Assembly: GCF_011801145.1 (NCBI RefSeq)
Contig: NZ_CP046172.1
Span: forward strand, 4,092,001-4,156,000
DNA length: 64,000 nucleotides
Source of the DNA: Nocardia arthritidis
GTDB lineage: Bacteria > Actinomycetota > Actinomycetes > Mycobacteriales > Mycobacteriaceae
Reading direction: 5' to 3'
Part shown: positions 51,773 to 61,991 of the stretch, in pieces
Numbering within the stretch: the first letter of the stretch is position 1
Layout of the letters: the number at the start of each line of letters is the position of its first letter
The notes under the pieces: model-generated
What the model was told of the DNA's origin: nothing
Database searches by the model: none
The model's input: the letters and a program-made list of their open reading frames with translations, nothing else
Program-made: the position numbers and the translations under genes

Positions 51773-52660
51773 ATGGGCCTTCGAATAGTCGCCACTGCCG
51801 TGAACACCGATCAGGACACGGCAAGTTATATCGAACGTGCGGCTCGGGCCGCCATCGCCTGCCTCGATGCGGCCGGCATCGGCGCAGGCGATATCTCGAT
51901 GCTGCTGAATACCGGGGTATATCGGGATTCGAATATCTCTGAGCCCGCTGTCGCCGCGCTGGTGCAGAAACGCGCCGGCATCGGTTTGACATATCGTCGC
52001 AGGCAGTCGCCGACGATGGCGTTCGACGTGATGAACGGCCCGTGCGGCTTCCTGAACGCCGTCCAGATCGGTGCCTGCTTCCTGGTGCGGCCGTCATCGC
52101 GGCGCTGTTTGGTGGTTGCGGGTGATACGCATCCTTCCCTGACCAGGGACCGGCCGACTCCCGACTTCCCCTATATAGGCACCGGAGCCGCCGCGATCCT
52201 CGAACGAGCCGACGACGACTCGGGATTCGGCCCGGTGCACAGTGCGGCGGGCGCAATGAGCGTGACCGGATCGGGCGGCTACGTCGATACCGCCGTCATG
52301 GGCGCCGCCGGCCGGTCACAGGTGACGATTTCGGTCGACGACGGTGCGGAGTGGGATGTGCTCGGTGCAGCCTGCCAAGCGGCGAGAAATTGTCTTCGAA
52401 AGAATGCGCTGGCTCCCGAAAATACCGTCCTGGTCACGTCCGAACCATTTCCTGACTTTGCCGAGCGGATCCGGTCCGGGCTCGGCTTGCAGGGGCAGGT
52501 GTGCCTACCGGATACGAGTGGGAATCCGCATACCTCCGGACTGATATTTGCTTACCACGCCGGGTTGCGGCGTGGATTTCCAGATGACTGCCGGCATCTG
52601 CTGTTCGTATCGGCCGGAAATGGTCCGACGGCGGCGTCCGCTGCGTATCGAATCCGATAG
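51773..52660 (+). CDS. KAS III-like condensing enzyme or acyltransferase, first copy
   Basis: A 295-aa thiolase-fold protein following a GGGGGGAAT site. The nucleophile is Cys91 in FDVMNGPCGFLNA. A His in GNPHTSG and an Asn in SAGNGPTAAS take the positions of the FabH His and Asn, though the loop around His is shorter than in FabH. It is about 25 residues shorter than a usual KAS III. In secondary-metabolite clusters such proteins may condense malonyl units, load starters, or transfer acyl groups to oxygen or nitrogen (CerJ/ChlB3-like). It precedes FAS-I by 14 bases. Confidence 0.8.
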   Translation: MGLRIVATAVNTDQDTASYIERAARAAIACLDAAGIGAGDISMLLNTGVYRDSNISEPAVAALVQKRAGIGLTYRRRQSPTMAFDVMNGPCGFLNAVQIGACFLVRPSSRRCLVVAGDTHPSLTRDRPTPDFPYIGTGAAAILERADDDSGFGPVHSAAGAMSVTGSGGYVDTAVMGAAGRSQVTISVDDGAEWDVLGAACQAARNCLRKNALAPENTVLVTSEPFPDFAERIRSGLGLQGQVCLPDTSGNPHTSGLIFAYHAGLRRGFPDDCRHLLFVSAGNGPTAASAAYRIR

Positions 52661-52674
52661 CGAGGTCGAAAAAT

Positions 52675-55600
52675 ATGAAAATCGGAAACTCTGCGGAGCG
52701 GGTGCATTCCGGGTGGCGGCCGCTGAACCGGTCCACCGATGGCGTTCGCATCCCATTGTTGGATCGGATCGCCAACGGCGAGCGGTACGCGCTGGCCTTC
52801 GGTGGCCAGGGCTCGGACTGGCTCGATTCGCTGGCCGCGACAGTGCAGGACAACGGACTCGAGCGCGAACTGGGCCGGCTGGTCGACGAGGCGGCAACCA
52901 TCGTCGAGCCGCTCCGCCCGCAATTGAATCTGGTTTGCCCGGACGGATTCGACCCGATTACCTGGATCGGTGTCGGCGATTCGGATACGGCGAGCACACG
53001 GCCACCCGACGCACTGACATCGGTCGCGATATCGGTTCCAGGCACATTGCTCGCGCAGCTGGCGATCATGCGCGCGCTGAAGACATACGGCCTGGATCCA
53101 CTGGTCACACCGCCTGCGCTGGTGCTCGGCTATTCGCAAGGGGTGCTCGGCGTACAGTCCGTCGTCAACCGGGACAAGGCCGACGTCCAGTTGCTCGCGA
53201 CGGCACAGGTGATCGGAGCGGCCGCGCGGCTGGTCGCGCGGCGTCGCGGGTTGATCTCGATCGGCGAGCGGATGCCGATGTCGGCGGTCTCCCAGGTGGA
53301 TCCGGATCGGCTGCGCGCCGTGGTGATGGAGCTGGGCGCCGGGGTCGACGCCGGCGTGGCGCCGGTGGTTGCGATTCGCGCCGGTCGTCGCAGGGCCGTC
53401 GTGAGTGGCCCGCCGGATCAGTTGGACCGCGTGCGCCGCCGGTGCGCGCAGATCGCGACGAACGAGGAGCGGCAGCGGGCGGCGAAAGTGCGGGGCGGGG
53501 CATTGTTCGCTCCGGTCTTCGAGGACCTGCCGATCGAGGTCGGCTTTCATCATCCGGGGTTGGCGGAAACGATCGAACTGGTCGACCAGTGGGCCGCGCG
53601 CTGTGGTTTGGACACCTCCACCGCGGTGCGGTTGGCATCGGAGATATTGATCGAGCCGGTCGACTGGGTCGCCTCGGTCGAACGGGTCGTCGAGACCGGC
53701 GTGACCTGGGTGCTCGATATCGGCCCGGGTGACGCACTCACCCGCATGACCGCGCCCACCGTGCGCGGCCGCGGTGTCGGCCTTGTGGCCGCGTCGACGC
53801 GAGATGGGCAGCGGAGCTTGCTGACGCCCGGCGCCGCGCCCGAAATTCCGCCCGCATGGTCGAAGTTCGCACCCCGACCGGTGACATTGCCGGATGGTCG
53901 CACGGTCACCGAGACGGCGTTCACCAGATTGACCGGGCGTTCGCCGATCCTGCTCGCCGGCATGACACCGACTACGGTCGATGCGAAAATCGTTGCGGCC
54001 GCGGCGAATGCGGGGTACTGGGCGGAATTGGCCGGCGGCGGTCAGGTGACCGAGCAGATTCTCGCCGATCGGCTGGTCGAGCTGCGGTCGCTCCTGGAGC
54101 CGGGGCGGGCGGCGCAGTTCAATACGCTGCTGCTCGATCCGTACCTGTGGAACTTGCATTTGGGCGGCAAACGTCTTGTCCAACGGGCAAGGGCGGCCGG
54201 CGCCCCGATCGATGGTGTCGTGGTGAGCGCGGGTATCCCGGAACTGGACAGGGCGGTGGCGCTGATCGAGGAACTGTCCGATGCCGGTATCGAACATGTG
54301 GCCTTCAAACCGGGGACGGTGCCGCAGATACGGGAGGTACTGCGCATCGCGCGAGAGGTTCCCAAGCGCATGGTGATCGTGCATATCGAGGGCGGGCGCG
54401 CCGGTGGCCACCACTCCTGGGAGGACCTCGACGATCTATTGCTCGAGACCTACGCCGAACTGCGTGCCCAGCGCAATGTCGTGATCTGTGCGGGCGGGGG
54501 AATCGGCACGCCGGAGCGAGCCGCGGAATATCTGACCGGAACGTGGTCGGTCGCCCACGGATATCCGATCATGCCGGTGGACGGTGTGCTGGTCGGCACC
54601 GCGGCGATGGCGACACTCGAGGCGACCACCAGCCCGCAGGTGAAGCAAATGCTGGTCGAGGTGCCGGGTACCGCGGATTGGGTGAGCGCGGGCGCGGCGT
54701 CGGGCGGCATCGCGTCCGGTCGCAGTCAATTGGGCGCCGATATCCACGAAATAGACAACACGGCCTCACGGACCGGCCGATTGCTGGACGAAGTCGCCGG
54801 TGACGCGGATGCGGTCCAGGCTCGGCGGGCGGAGATCATCGCCGCGTTGAACAGTACCGCCAAGCCGTATTTCGGTGATGTCGCGACAATGACATACGTT
54901 CAGTGGTTGTCCCGCTATGTCGAGTTGTCGTACTTCCCGGTCGACAGCGGCGCGAACTGGGCGGACATCTCGTGGCGGGATCGATTCGCCGAGATGCTGC
55001 AGCGCGCCGAGGCTCGCCTGCATCCGGCCGACGCCGGACCGATTCCGACCCTGTTCACGGATCCGGACCTGCTCGATCGCGCCCGGGACGCGATCGATTG
55101 CTTGATCGAGGCGTATCCGCAGGCTGCGGCCACTGTCCTGCATCCGGCCGATTCGGCCTTCTTCATTTCGCTGTGCAAGAAGCCGGGCAAGCCGGTGAAC
55201 TTCGTCCCGGTCATCGATGCCGATATCCGACGGTGGTGGCGGTCGGATTCGTTGTGGCAGGCCCATGATCGGCGGTATCCCGCAGATCAGGTCTGTGTGA
55301 TTCCGGGTCCGGTGTCGGTGGCCGGAATCACGCGGGTGGACGAGCCGGTCGCGGATCTGCTCGGCCGCTTCGAACGCGCGACGACCGATATCCTGCTCCA
55401 GCGCGGGCACGCACCGGTCGCGGTATCGGCGCGGCGTTGCGTTGACGGCGCGGTCGGGTCGATCGAGGTGGTGCTTGTCGCTCCCGATGTGTACTGGGCT
55501 GGCAGGACAACAGTCAATCCGGTGCGTCGGCTCGGGAGCATCGATGAATGGGTGTTCCAGGACACGGAGTTCGGCGCGTCCCGGGCAGCGGTCCATACCG

Positions 55601-58600
55601 CGACCGGCGCGATGCTGGTGGAACACCCAGTGAATGGACAGGGGACACAGGTCGAGTTGACCGTCCCATTGTCGGCTGCGGGTCAGGCGGCGGTACTCGA
55701 TCTGCGTATCCGAATCGGCGTGCCGCCCTCGGCGCTGACGGGTGGGGCGCCGGTGATCACCGCCGCGGATGCGGAATCCGCGATGGCCCGACTGCTGGTC
55801 GTCGCGGCCGGATGCGGCGGCGGTGCCCGCGCCGGATTGCCGGAGGTTCGGTTTGACGGCGGTGCACCGGTCGCTCGGCTCGAGGTGCGCTGGACACCGG
55901 AGGTAATCGCCGACCACGCCGGGGCCACGGCAGGCGGCCCGGGGAATTCGTCCGGCGAGCGCGGCCGGGTTGTGCCGGACGTGTTGGTCGGCGTCTGCTG
56001 GCCTGCGGTGTTCGCCGTGCTCGGCGCGGCGACCGGTCCGGACGGCACGAGGGTCATCGAAGGAATGCTCGATCTCGTTCATCTGGATCATCAGGTGCGA
56101 CTGCTGGCCGACGTGCCCGAGCGGGAAACGGGTCTGATGATCCGAGCGGAGGCAGCCACGGCGGTCGACACCGATCTGGGACGAATCGTCGAGGTACGGG
56201 TGCGGGTCGACGCGAGTTCCGGCGACGGCGGACCCGCCGTACCGACGGCGGAGTTGGTGGAGCGATTCGTGGTCCGCGGGCGAACCGGTGATGCGATAGT
56301 GCCCGAACCACCCAGGGCCGCAGGCACGGTCGGCGACTCCGTAGCCGCCACCGCGCGGCGCCGTCGGTGCGACCGCACGCTGACGGCGCCCCGCAACATG
56401 TCCGCATTCGCGGAGGTGTCCGGCGATCACAATCCGATCCACACCAGCGGGGCGGCCGCGCTGTTGGCGGGCTTGCGGGAGCCGATTGTGCACGGCATGT
56501 GGCTGTCCGCCGCGGCGCAGCACGCGATCTCCGCAGGCGACAGCGATGAAAACCGGCCCGCCAGCACCATTACGGCGTGGACCGTCCGTTTCGTTGCGCC
56601 GGTGACTCCCGGTGCGACGATCGCGTTACGGGCCGATCGAACAGCCATCGACGCGGGCGCCGAAATCCTGGAGGTTTCCTGCCGGGTCGACGGCGAGATC
56701 GTGCTGTTGGCCACCGGACGGGTGGCGCCGCCGCGGACCGTTCTCGCCTTTCCCGGCCAGGGGGTGCAGCGCAAAGGCATGGGGTTGGCGGCATGCGCCA
56801 GATCGCATGCGGCCAGGCAGATCTGGGCACAGGCCGACCGTCATACTCGCGTCGAACTGGGTTTCTCCATCTTGGCCGTGGTGCGCGACAACCCCGTCGC
56901 GATCACTGTCCGCGGCATCGAACACCGTCATCCCGATGGCGTGCTGAACTTGACGCAGTTCACCCAGGTCGCCCTGGCAACCCTCGCCTGCGCCCAGGTC
57001 GCCGAACTTCGTGAGGCCGGTGTGCTGGTGGCGGACCCGCCGCTGTGCGGACATTCGATCGGCGAGTTCAGCGCCCTGGCCGCGGCGGTCGGTGTCATGT
57101 CGCTGGAAACCCTGCTGACCGTTGTGTTCCGGCGCGGAACCCTGATGCATGCGCTCGTACCGCGTGATCCGCTGGGGCGCAGCAACTATCGAATGGCCGC
57201 GATCCGACCGTCCGAGTTCGGGTTGTCCGATGCGCAGGTGATTCCCTTCGTTGCCGAGATAGCCTCTGCCGCAGGGGAATTCCTTCAAGTTGTGAACTTC
57301 AATGTGCGCGACGCCCAATATTCGGTTGCCGGGACCGTCGCCGGGCTAACCGCCCTGGCGGCCGAAATCGACCGCCGCCGAGCGGAATCCGGTGGCAAAC
57401 GGGCGTTCATCGAAGTTCCCGGCATCGACATACCATTCCACTCCGATGTGCTGCGGCCCGGTGTCACGGAGTTCCGTACGGCGCTGACCGAGCTGCTACC
57501 CACCGCGATCGACCCGAAACAGCTTGTCGGACGCTACATTCCAAATCTGCTGCCCCGGTTGTTCGCACTGGATCGGTCCTTCGTCGCGGAGGTCGCGGCG
57601 CTGGTGCCATCGGAACCACTTGCACAGGTGCTCGCCGACTTCCAGGCTTGGTCGGCCCGCCCGGCAGAGCTCTGCCGGATCCTGCTTATCGAACTGCTCG
57701 CCTGGCAGTTCGCCAGTCCGGTGCGTTGGATCGAAACTCAGGACCTGCTTTTCACCGAAATCGAAGGCGGTGGTCTCGGCATCGAGCGATTTGTCGAGGT
57801 CGGTCTGGCCGAGGCGCCGACAGTCGCCAATTCGGCTGCCGCGACGGTGAAGGCTCGGGGACCAGCGTGGCCGGTGGCGATACTCAATGCCGAACGCGAC
57901 GCGGCGGTCCTATTCGGTGCCGACACCGATCCGGACACCGAGGCCGAAGTAGCCGAATCGGATGACGAGAGATCGGTAGCGGCGCCCCCACCGATGACGA
58001 CATCGGTCCCGGCCGATGAACTTCCGGTGCCCGTGCCGAGCGGTCAACGGCCCGAGGACATCTCGTTCACCGCTGCGGACGCCACCAGGGTATTGCTGGC
58101 GACGTGGGCCAAGCTGCGGATAGACCAGATCGGCTCAGCGGACACAATCGAGACGCTGTGTGACGGAGTGTCGTCACGGCGCAATCAGGTGCTGGTCGAT
58201 CTGGGCGCGGAATTGTCACTCGGCGCGATCGACGGCGCCGCGGACGCGGATATGGTCGCCCTGTCGGCGACGGTCAACAAAATGGCCCGCACTTACAAGC
58301 CATTCGGTCCCGTGTTGACGGGATCGCTCGACGGACACCTTCGCAAACTGCTCGGCCCGTCCGGTCGCCGACCGGACGGGATTGCCGAGCGAGTCCGTAA
58401 TCATTGGCTACTCGGCGCGGGGTGGGCTGCACATGTGACAGCGGAGCTGGTGCTGGCCACCCGGGACGGGAACAGCGCGCGCGGTGGTGAATTGGGTGAT
58501 CCGGCCTTGATCCGGCCTGGTGACGGACCCGCGGTGGATGCGCTCATCGATGCCGCGGTGCATACGGTCGCGAACCGGCACGGAGTAGTCGTCGGATTGC

Positions 58601-61600
58601 CCGCTGACACCTCGGGTGCGTCGAGACCGGCGGTAGACGCCGCTGCACTCGACGAACTCGGCGCGCGTATCGCGGGCCGGGACGGCGTGCTGGCCTCGAT
58701 GGCTCGCCTCGTCCTGGACAAGCTGGCCCTGACCGAACAGCCGGTGGAGCCGATGCGGATGGACAACACCGAGCTGGTGGACCTGGTGTCCGCGGAATTG
58801 GGCTCGGAGTGGCAACAGGTGGTAACCCCGGTTTTCGATGCGCGTCGAGTCGTCCTATTCGACGATCGGTGGGCGAGTGCCAGAGCAGATCTGGCCGATA
58901 TCTGGGTGGATTCCGGCGCGAACGCCGCCGGTCGCAATTTTGCCGGAGCCGGCGAAATCGTTGCCGCGCAAGCGCGATGGTGGCGCAACCGGGCCGACGC
59001 CGCGGCCGCATCGGAACTCGCCGAGCTCTACGAACGGATCGAACTGGCGGCTTACGACTGCGCCGCGGGGGAGTTCGCCGCGGACGTCGCGGTGGTGACG
59101 GGAGCCAGCGCGGGTTCGATCGGAGCCGCGGTGATCAGGCGATTGCTGGCCGCGGGTGCCACGGTGGTCGCGACGACGTCACGGCTGGACGAGCAGCGGC
59201 TGACCTTCTATCGCGACCTGTACCGGGACAATGCCCGGGTCGGGGCCGCACTGTGGGTGGTACCGGCGAATATGGCGTCGTTCTCCGATGTCGATGCGCT
59301 GGCCGCCTGGATCGGCGAGGCCGTCGTCGACCATTCCGGTGGGAGTTCGGTCCCGGTCAAACCGGCGCTCATCCCGACGCTGCTGTTCCCGTTCGCCGCC
59401 CCGCAGGTGCTGGGAACGCTGTCGGACGCGGGCGCTCGTACCGAGTTGGAAATGCGCGTACTGCTCTGGTCGACGGAACGACTCATCGGCGGGCTGGCCG
59501 CGCTCGGCGCGGATACCAGCGTCGATGCCAGACTGCATGTCGTACTGCCGGGATCGCCCAACCGCGGCATGTTCGGCGGTGATGGCGGCTACGGCGAAGC
59601 CAAGGCGGCACTGGACGCCATCGTCGCGAAGTGGACCGCCGAGCGCGGCGACCGCGGTGCGCACGGGTGGGCCGATCGCACCACCTTGGTGCACGCCCAG
59701 ATCGGTTGGGTTCGTGGCACCGGGCTGATGGGTCACAACGATCCGTTCGTGGACGCAGTCGAAGCCGCCGGAGTCCGCACCTGGTCCCCGGACGAAATAG
59801 CCGAGCAGTTGCTTGTCTGGTGTAAGCCCGACGCCCGAGCGCGTGCGGCCACTGAGCCGTGCTTGCCCGATCTCACCGGTGGACTGGCCGAGGCGGAGCT
59901 GCATCTGGCCACCCGTCCAGCGGGATCGGACAGCCCTGGGGATGGCGCGATCGGCGGTAACGCGGCGCCAACCATCGCCGCGTTGCCCGCCCCGCCGATG
60001 CGTCCTACGGAGTTGCCAGTGCCGGATTGGCCCGAGGTCGCGGCCGCCCCCGAGGAACTGGTGGTCATCGTGGGCGCGGGCGAATTGGGTCCATGCGGTT
60101 CGGCGCGTACCCGGTTCGAACTGGAGGTCGAGGATCGATTGTCGGCTGCCGGTGTCGCCGAGCTGGCCTGGGTCACCGGCATGATCACCTGGGAGCACAC
60201 CCCGGAACCCGGTTGGTACGACACCGCGACCGGAGACCCGGTACCCGAGGCAGAGGTCTGCGAGCGATACCACGACGCCGTTGTCGCACGCTGCGGCATC
60301 CGCCCGTACGCCGACGACGGCGAAATGACCGTCGGCCCCGATGGTTCGGTGACGGCGCCCTTGTTGACGTCGGTGTACCTCGATGAGGATCTGACATTCG
60401 CGGTCCGCGGCGAGGAGGACGCGCGCGCCTTCCAGATCGCCGATCCGGAGCACACGGTGATCGCACCACTCCCGGACTCGACCGACTGGCAGGTCACCCG
60501 CAGGGCTGGTACGGAGATTCGAGTGCCGCGGCGGCTCAAACTGACTCGGACCGTCGGTGGACAGGTCCCGACCGGATTCGACGCCACCCGGTGGGGTATC
60601 TCGCCCGACCTGGCGGCCTCGATGGACCGGGTCGCGCTCTGGAACGTCGTCACCACCGTCGACGCGTTCCTGAGTGCCGGATTCAGCCCGGTCGAGTTGA
60701 TGCGCTGGGTGCATCCGACGATGGTGGCCAACACCGTCGGAACCGGAATGGGTGGCGCGCGGTCGGTGCGGCGGATGAACGTCGATGTGCTGCTCGGCAC
60801 GGATCTACCGAACGATCTACTCCAGGAGATGCTGCCGAATATCGTTGCCGCGCATGTCGTCCAGTCGTACATCGGCAGCTATGGGCCGATGGTGCATCCG
60901 GTGGCGGCATGTGCGACGGCGGCCGTTTCGGTGGAAGAAGGAGTCGATAAAATCCGCCTCGGTAAGGCCGATTTCGTGGTTGCGGGCGGTGTCGACGATA
61001 TCGACATCTTCTCGGTCGTCGGATTCGGTGCGATGTCGGCCACCGCCGACTCCGCGGAGATGGCGGCCAAAGGTCTTGCCCCACAGCAATTTTCCCGCGC
61101 CAATGACCGCAGGCGCGGCGGGTTCGTCGAATCTCAGGGCGGCGGAACGGTTCTGCTCGCGCGCGGAAGCGTCGCGGCCGAGCATGGGTTGCCGGTGCTC
61201 GGCGTCGTCGCCTATGCCCACTCGTTCGGGGACGGAATTCACACCTCCATCCCGGCGCCCGGGCTCGGAGCGCTCGGCGCGGCGCGCGATGGTGCGGAAT
61301 CGGAGTTGGCCACCCGGCTACGCCGGTTGGGGGTCGCTCCGGACGATGTCGCGGTGGTGTCGAAACACGACACGTCCACACTCGCGAACGACCCGAACGA
61401 GGCCGAACTGCATGAGCGACTGGCGGATGCACTGGGTCGGTCGGACTCCGCACCGTTGTTCGTCATTTCGCAGAAAGCGCTGACCGGTCATACCAAGGGC
61501 GGCGCGGCGATATTCCAATTGATCGGGCTGTGCCAGGTCCTGATGCACGGCATCATCCCGCCGAATCGCAATCTGGATTGCGTCGACGCGGTCATGTCCG

Positions 61601-61980
61601 AGTATCGCCACCTGGTGTGGCCGACCGAACCGCTGCGCTTCGACGGCCGGTATCCGCTCAAGGCCGGCCTGGCCACCAGCCTCGGCTTCGGCCACGTGTC
61701 GAGTGTGCTGGCCGTGGTGCATCCGGAGGCGTTCGTGCAGGCTATCCCGGCCGAGCGGCGCGCCGACTATCGGAGGCGTGCCGGTGATCGTGCGGCGGCG
61801 GGCCGACAGCGAATGGCCGAGGCGATGTGCGGTGGCGCCCCACTCTATGACCGGCCGGTCGATCGCCGGCTCGGCGACGACGGTGAACCGGCCGATCGGC
61901 TGCGCGATCAGGAGGCCAGGATGCTGCTCGATTCGGCCGCCCGCCTCGGCAGCGACGGTGTGTACACCGTTGATCATTGA
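52675..61980 (+). CDS. Multifunctional type I fatty acid synthase (mycobacterial FAS-I architecture)
   Basis: A 3,101-aa enzyme, near the roughly 3,070 of mycobacterial Fas. Domains with active residues: acetyl transferase (GYSQG, Ser154), FMN enoyl reductase (SPILLAGMTPT at 423, EGGRAGGHHSWEDLD near 570), hot-dog dehydratase (GDHNPIH, His1252/His1256), malonyl/palmitoyl transferase (FPGQG near 1357; GHSIGEF, Ser1461), ACP (DGVSSRRNQ, Ser1833), ketoreductase (TGASAGSIG at 2142, Tyr2306, Lys2310) and ketosynthase (Cys2746, His2898, Lys2934, His2939). All look intact. In mycobacteria this gene is usually followed by acpS; here it lies between two KAS III genes behind NRPS genes, so a dedicated role in the cluster is inferred. 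Confidence 0.93.
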   Translation: MKIGNSAERVHSGWRPLNRSTDGVRIPLLDRIANGERYALAFGGQGSDWLDSLAATVQDNGLERELGRLVDEAATIVEPLRPQLNLVCPDGFDPITWIGVGDSDTASTRPPDALTSVAISVPGTLLAQLAIMRALKTYGLDPLVTPPALVLGYSQGVLGVQSVVNRDKADVQLLATAQVIGAAARLVARRRGLISIGERMPMSAVSQVDPDRLRAVVMELGAGVDAGVAPVVAIRAGRRRAVVSGPPDQLDRVRRRCAQIATNEERQRAAKVRGGALFAPVFEDLPIEVGFHHPGLAETIELVDQWAARCGLDTSTAVRLASEILIEPVDWVASVERVVETGVTWVLDIGPGDALTRMTAPTVRGRGVGLVAASTRDGQRSLLTPGAAPEIPPAWSKFAPRPVTLPDGRTVTETAFTRLTGRSPILLAGMTPTTVDAKIVAAAANAGYWAELAGGGQVTEQILADRLVELRSLLEPGRAAQFNTLLLDPYLWNLHLGGKRLVQRARAAGAPIDGVVVSAGIPELDRAVALIEELSDAGIEHVAFKPGTVPQIREVLRIAREVPKRMVIVHIEGGRAGGHHSWEDLDDLLLETYAELRAQRNVVICAGGGIGTPERAAEYLTGTWSVAHGYPIMPVDGVLVGTAAMATLEATTSPQVKQMLVEVPGTADWVSAGAASGGIASGRSQLGADIHEIDNTASRTGRLLDEVAGDADAVQARRAEIIAALNSTAKPYFGDVATMTYVQWLSRYVELSYFPVDSGANWADISWRDRFAEMLQRAEARLHPADAGPIPTLFTDPDLLDRARDAIDCLIEAYPQAAATVLHPADSAFFISLCKKPGKPVNFVPVIDADIRRWWRSDSLWQAHDRRYPADQVCVIPGPVSVAGITRVDEPVADLLGRFERATTDILLQRGHAPVAVSARRCVDGAVGSIEVVLVAPDVYWAGRTTVNPVRRLGSIDEWVFQDTEFGASRAAVHTATGAMLVEHPVNGQGTQVELTVPLSAAGQAAVLDLRIRIGVPPSALTGGAPVITAADAESAMARLLVVAAGCGGGARAGLPEVRFDGGAPVARLEVRWTPEVIADHAGATAGGPGNSSGERGRVVPDVLVGVCWPAVFAVLGAATGPDGTRVIEGMLDLVHLDHQVRLLADVPERETGLMIRAEAATAVDTDLGRIVEVRVRVDASSGDGGPAVPTAELVERFVVRGRTGDAIVPEPPRAAGTVGDSVAATARRRRCDRTLTAPRNMSAFAEVSGDHNPIHTSGAAALLAGLREPIVHGMWLSAAAQHAISAGDSDENRPASTITAWTVRFVAPVTPGATIALRADRTAIDAGAEILEVSCRVDGEIVLLATGRVAPPRTVLAFPGQGVQRKGMGLAACARSHAARQIWAQADRHTRVELGFSILAVVRDNPVAITVRGIEHRHPDGVLNLTQFTQVALATLACAQVAELREAGVLVADPPLCGHSIGEFSALAAAVGVMSLETLLTVVFRRGTLMHALVPRDPLGRSNYRMAAIRPSEFGLSDAQVIPFVAEIASAAGEFLQVVNFNVRDAQYSVAGTVAGLTALAAEIDRRRAESGGKRAFIEVPGIDIPFHSDVLRPGVTEFRTALTELLPTAIDPKQLVGRYIPNLLPRLFALDRSFVAEVAALVPSEPLAQVLADFQAWSARPAELCRILLIELLAWQFASPVRWIETQDLLFTEIEGGGLGIERFVEVGLAEAPTVANSAAATVKARGPAWPVAILNAERDAAVLFGADTDPDTEAEVAESDDERSVAAPPPMTTSVPADELPVPVPSGQRPEDISFTAADATRVLLATWAKLRIDQIGSADTIETLCDGVSSRRNQVLVDLGAELSLGAIDGAADADMVALSATVNKMARTYKPFGPVLTGSLDGHLRKLLGPSGRRPDGIAERVRNHWLLGAGWAAHVTAELVLATRDGNSARGGELGDPALIRPGDGPAVDALIDAAVHTVANRHGVVVGLPADTSGASRPAVDAAALDELGARIAGRDGVLASMARLVLDKLALTEQPVEPMRMDNTELVDLVSAELGSEWQQVVTPVFDARRVVLFDDRWASARADLADIWVDSGANAAGRNFAGAGEIVAAQARWWRNRADAAAASELAELYERIELAAYDCAAGEFAADVAVVTGASAGSIGAAVIRRLLAAGATVVATTSRLDEQRLTFYRDLYRDNARVGAALWVVPANMASFSDVDALAAWIGEAVVDHSGGSSVPVKPALIPTLLFPFAAPQVLGTLSDAGARTELEMRVLLWSTERLIGGLAALGADTSVDARLHVVLPGSPNRGMFGGDGGYGEAKAALDAIVAKWTAERGDRGAHGWADRTTLVHAQIGWVRGTGLMGHNDPFVDAVEAAGVRTWSPDEIAEQLLVWCKPDARARAATEPCLPDLTGGLAEAELHLATRPAGSDSPGDGAIGGNAAPTIAALPAPPMRPTELPVPDWPEVAAAPEELVVIVGAGELGPCGSARTRFELEVEDRLSAAGVAELAWVTGMITWEHTPEPGWYDTATGDPVPEAEVCERYHDAVVARCGIRPYADDGEMTVGPDGSVTAPLLTSVYLDEDLTFAVRGEEDARAFQIADPEHTVIAPLPDSTDWQVTRRAGTEIRVPRRLKLTRTVGGQVPTGFDATRWGISPDLAASMDRVALWNVVTTVDAFLSAGFSPVELMRWVHPTMVANTVGTGMGGARSVRRMNVDVLLGTDLPNDLLQEMLPNIVAAHVVQSYIGSYGPMVHPVAACATAAVSVEEGVDKIRLGKADFVVAGGVDDIDIFSVVGFGAMSATADSAEMAAKGLAPQQFSRANDRRRGGFVESQGGGTVLLARGSVAAEHGLPVLGVVAYAHSFGDGIHTSIPAPGLGALGAARDGAESELATRLRRLGVAPDDVAVVSKHDTSTLANDPNEAELHERLADALGRSDSAPLFVISQKALTGHTKGGAAIFQLIGLCQVLMHGIIPPNRNLDCVDAVMSEYRHLVWPTEPLRFDGRYPLKAGLATSLGFGHVSSVLAVVHPEAFVQAIPAERRADYRRRAGDRAAAGRQRMAEAMCGGAPLYDRPVDRRLGDDGEPADRLRDQEARMLLDSAARLGSDGVYTVDH

Positions 61981-61991
61981 AAGGAGTCATT

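Noticed and set aside
52552..54414. A 620-codon minus-strand frame opposite the FAS-I N-terminus
   Set aside because: It shows shadow composition and runs opposite an unambiguous FAS-I reading frame; other such frames occur along the whole FAS-I gene.
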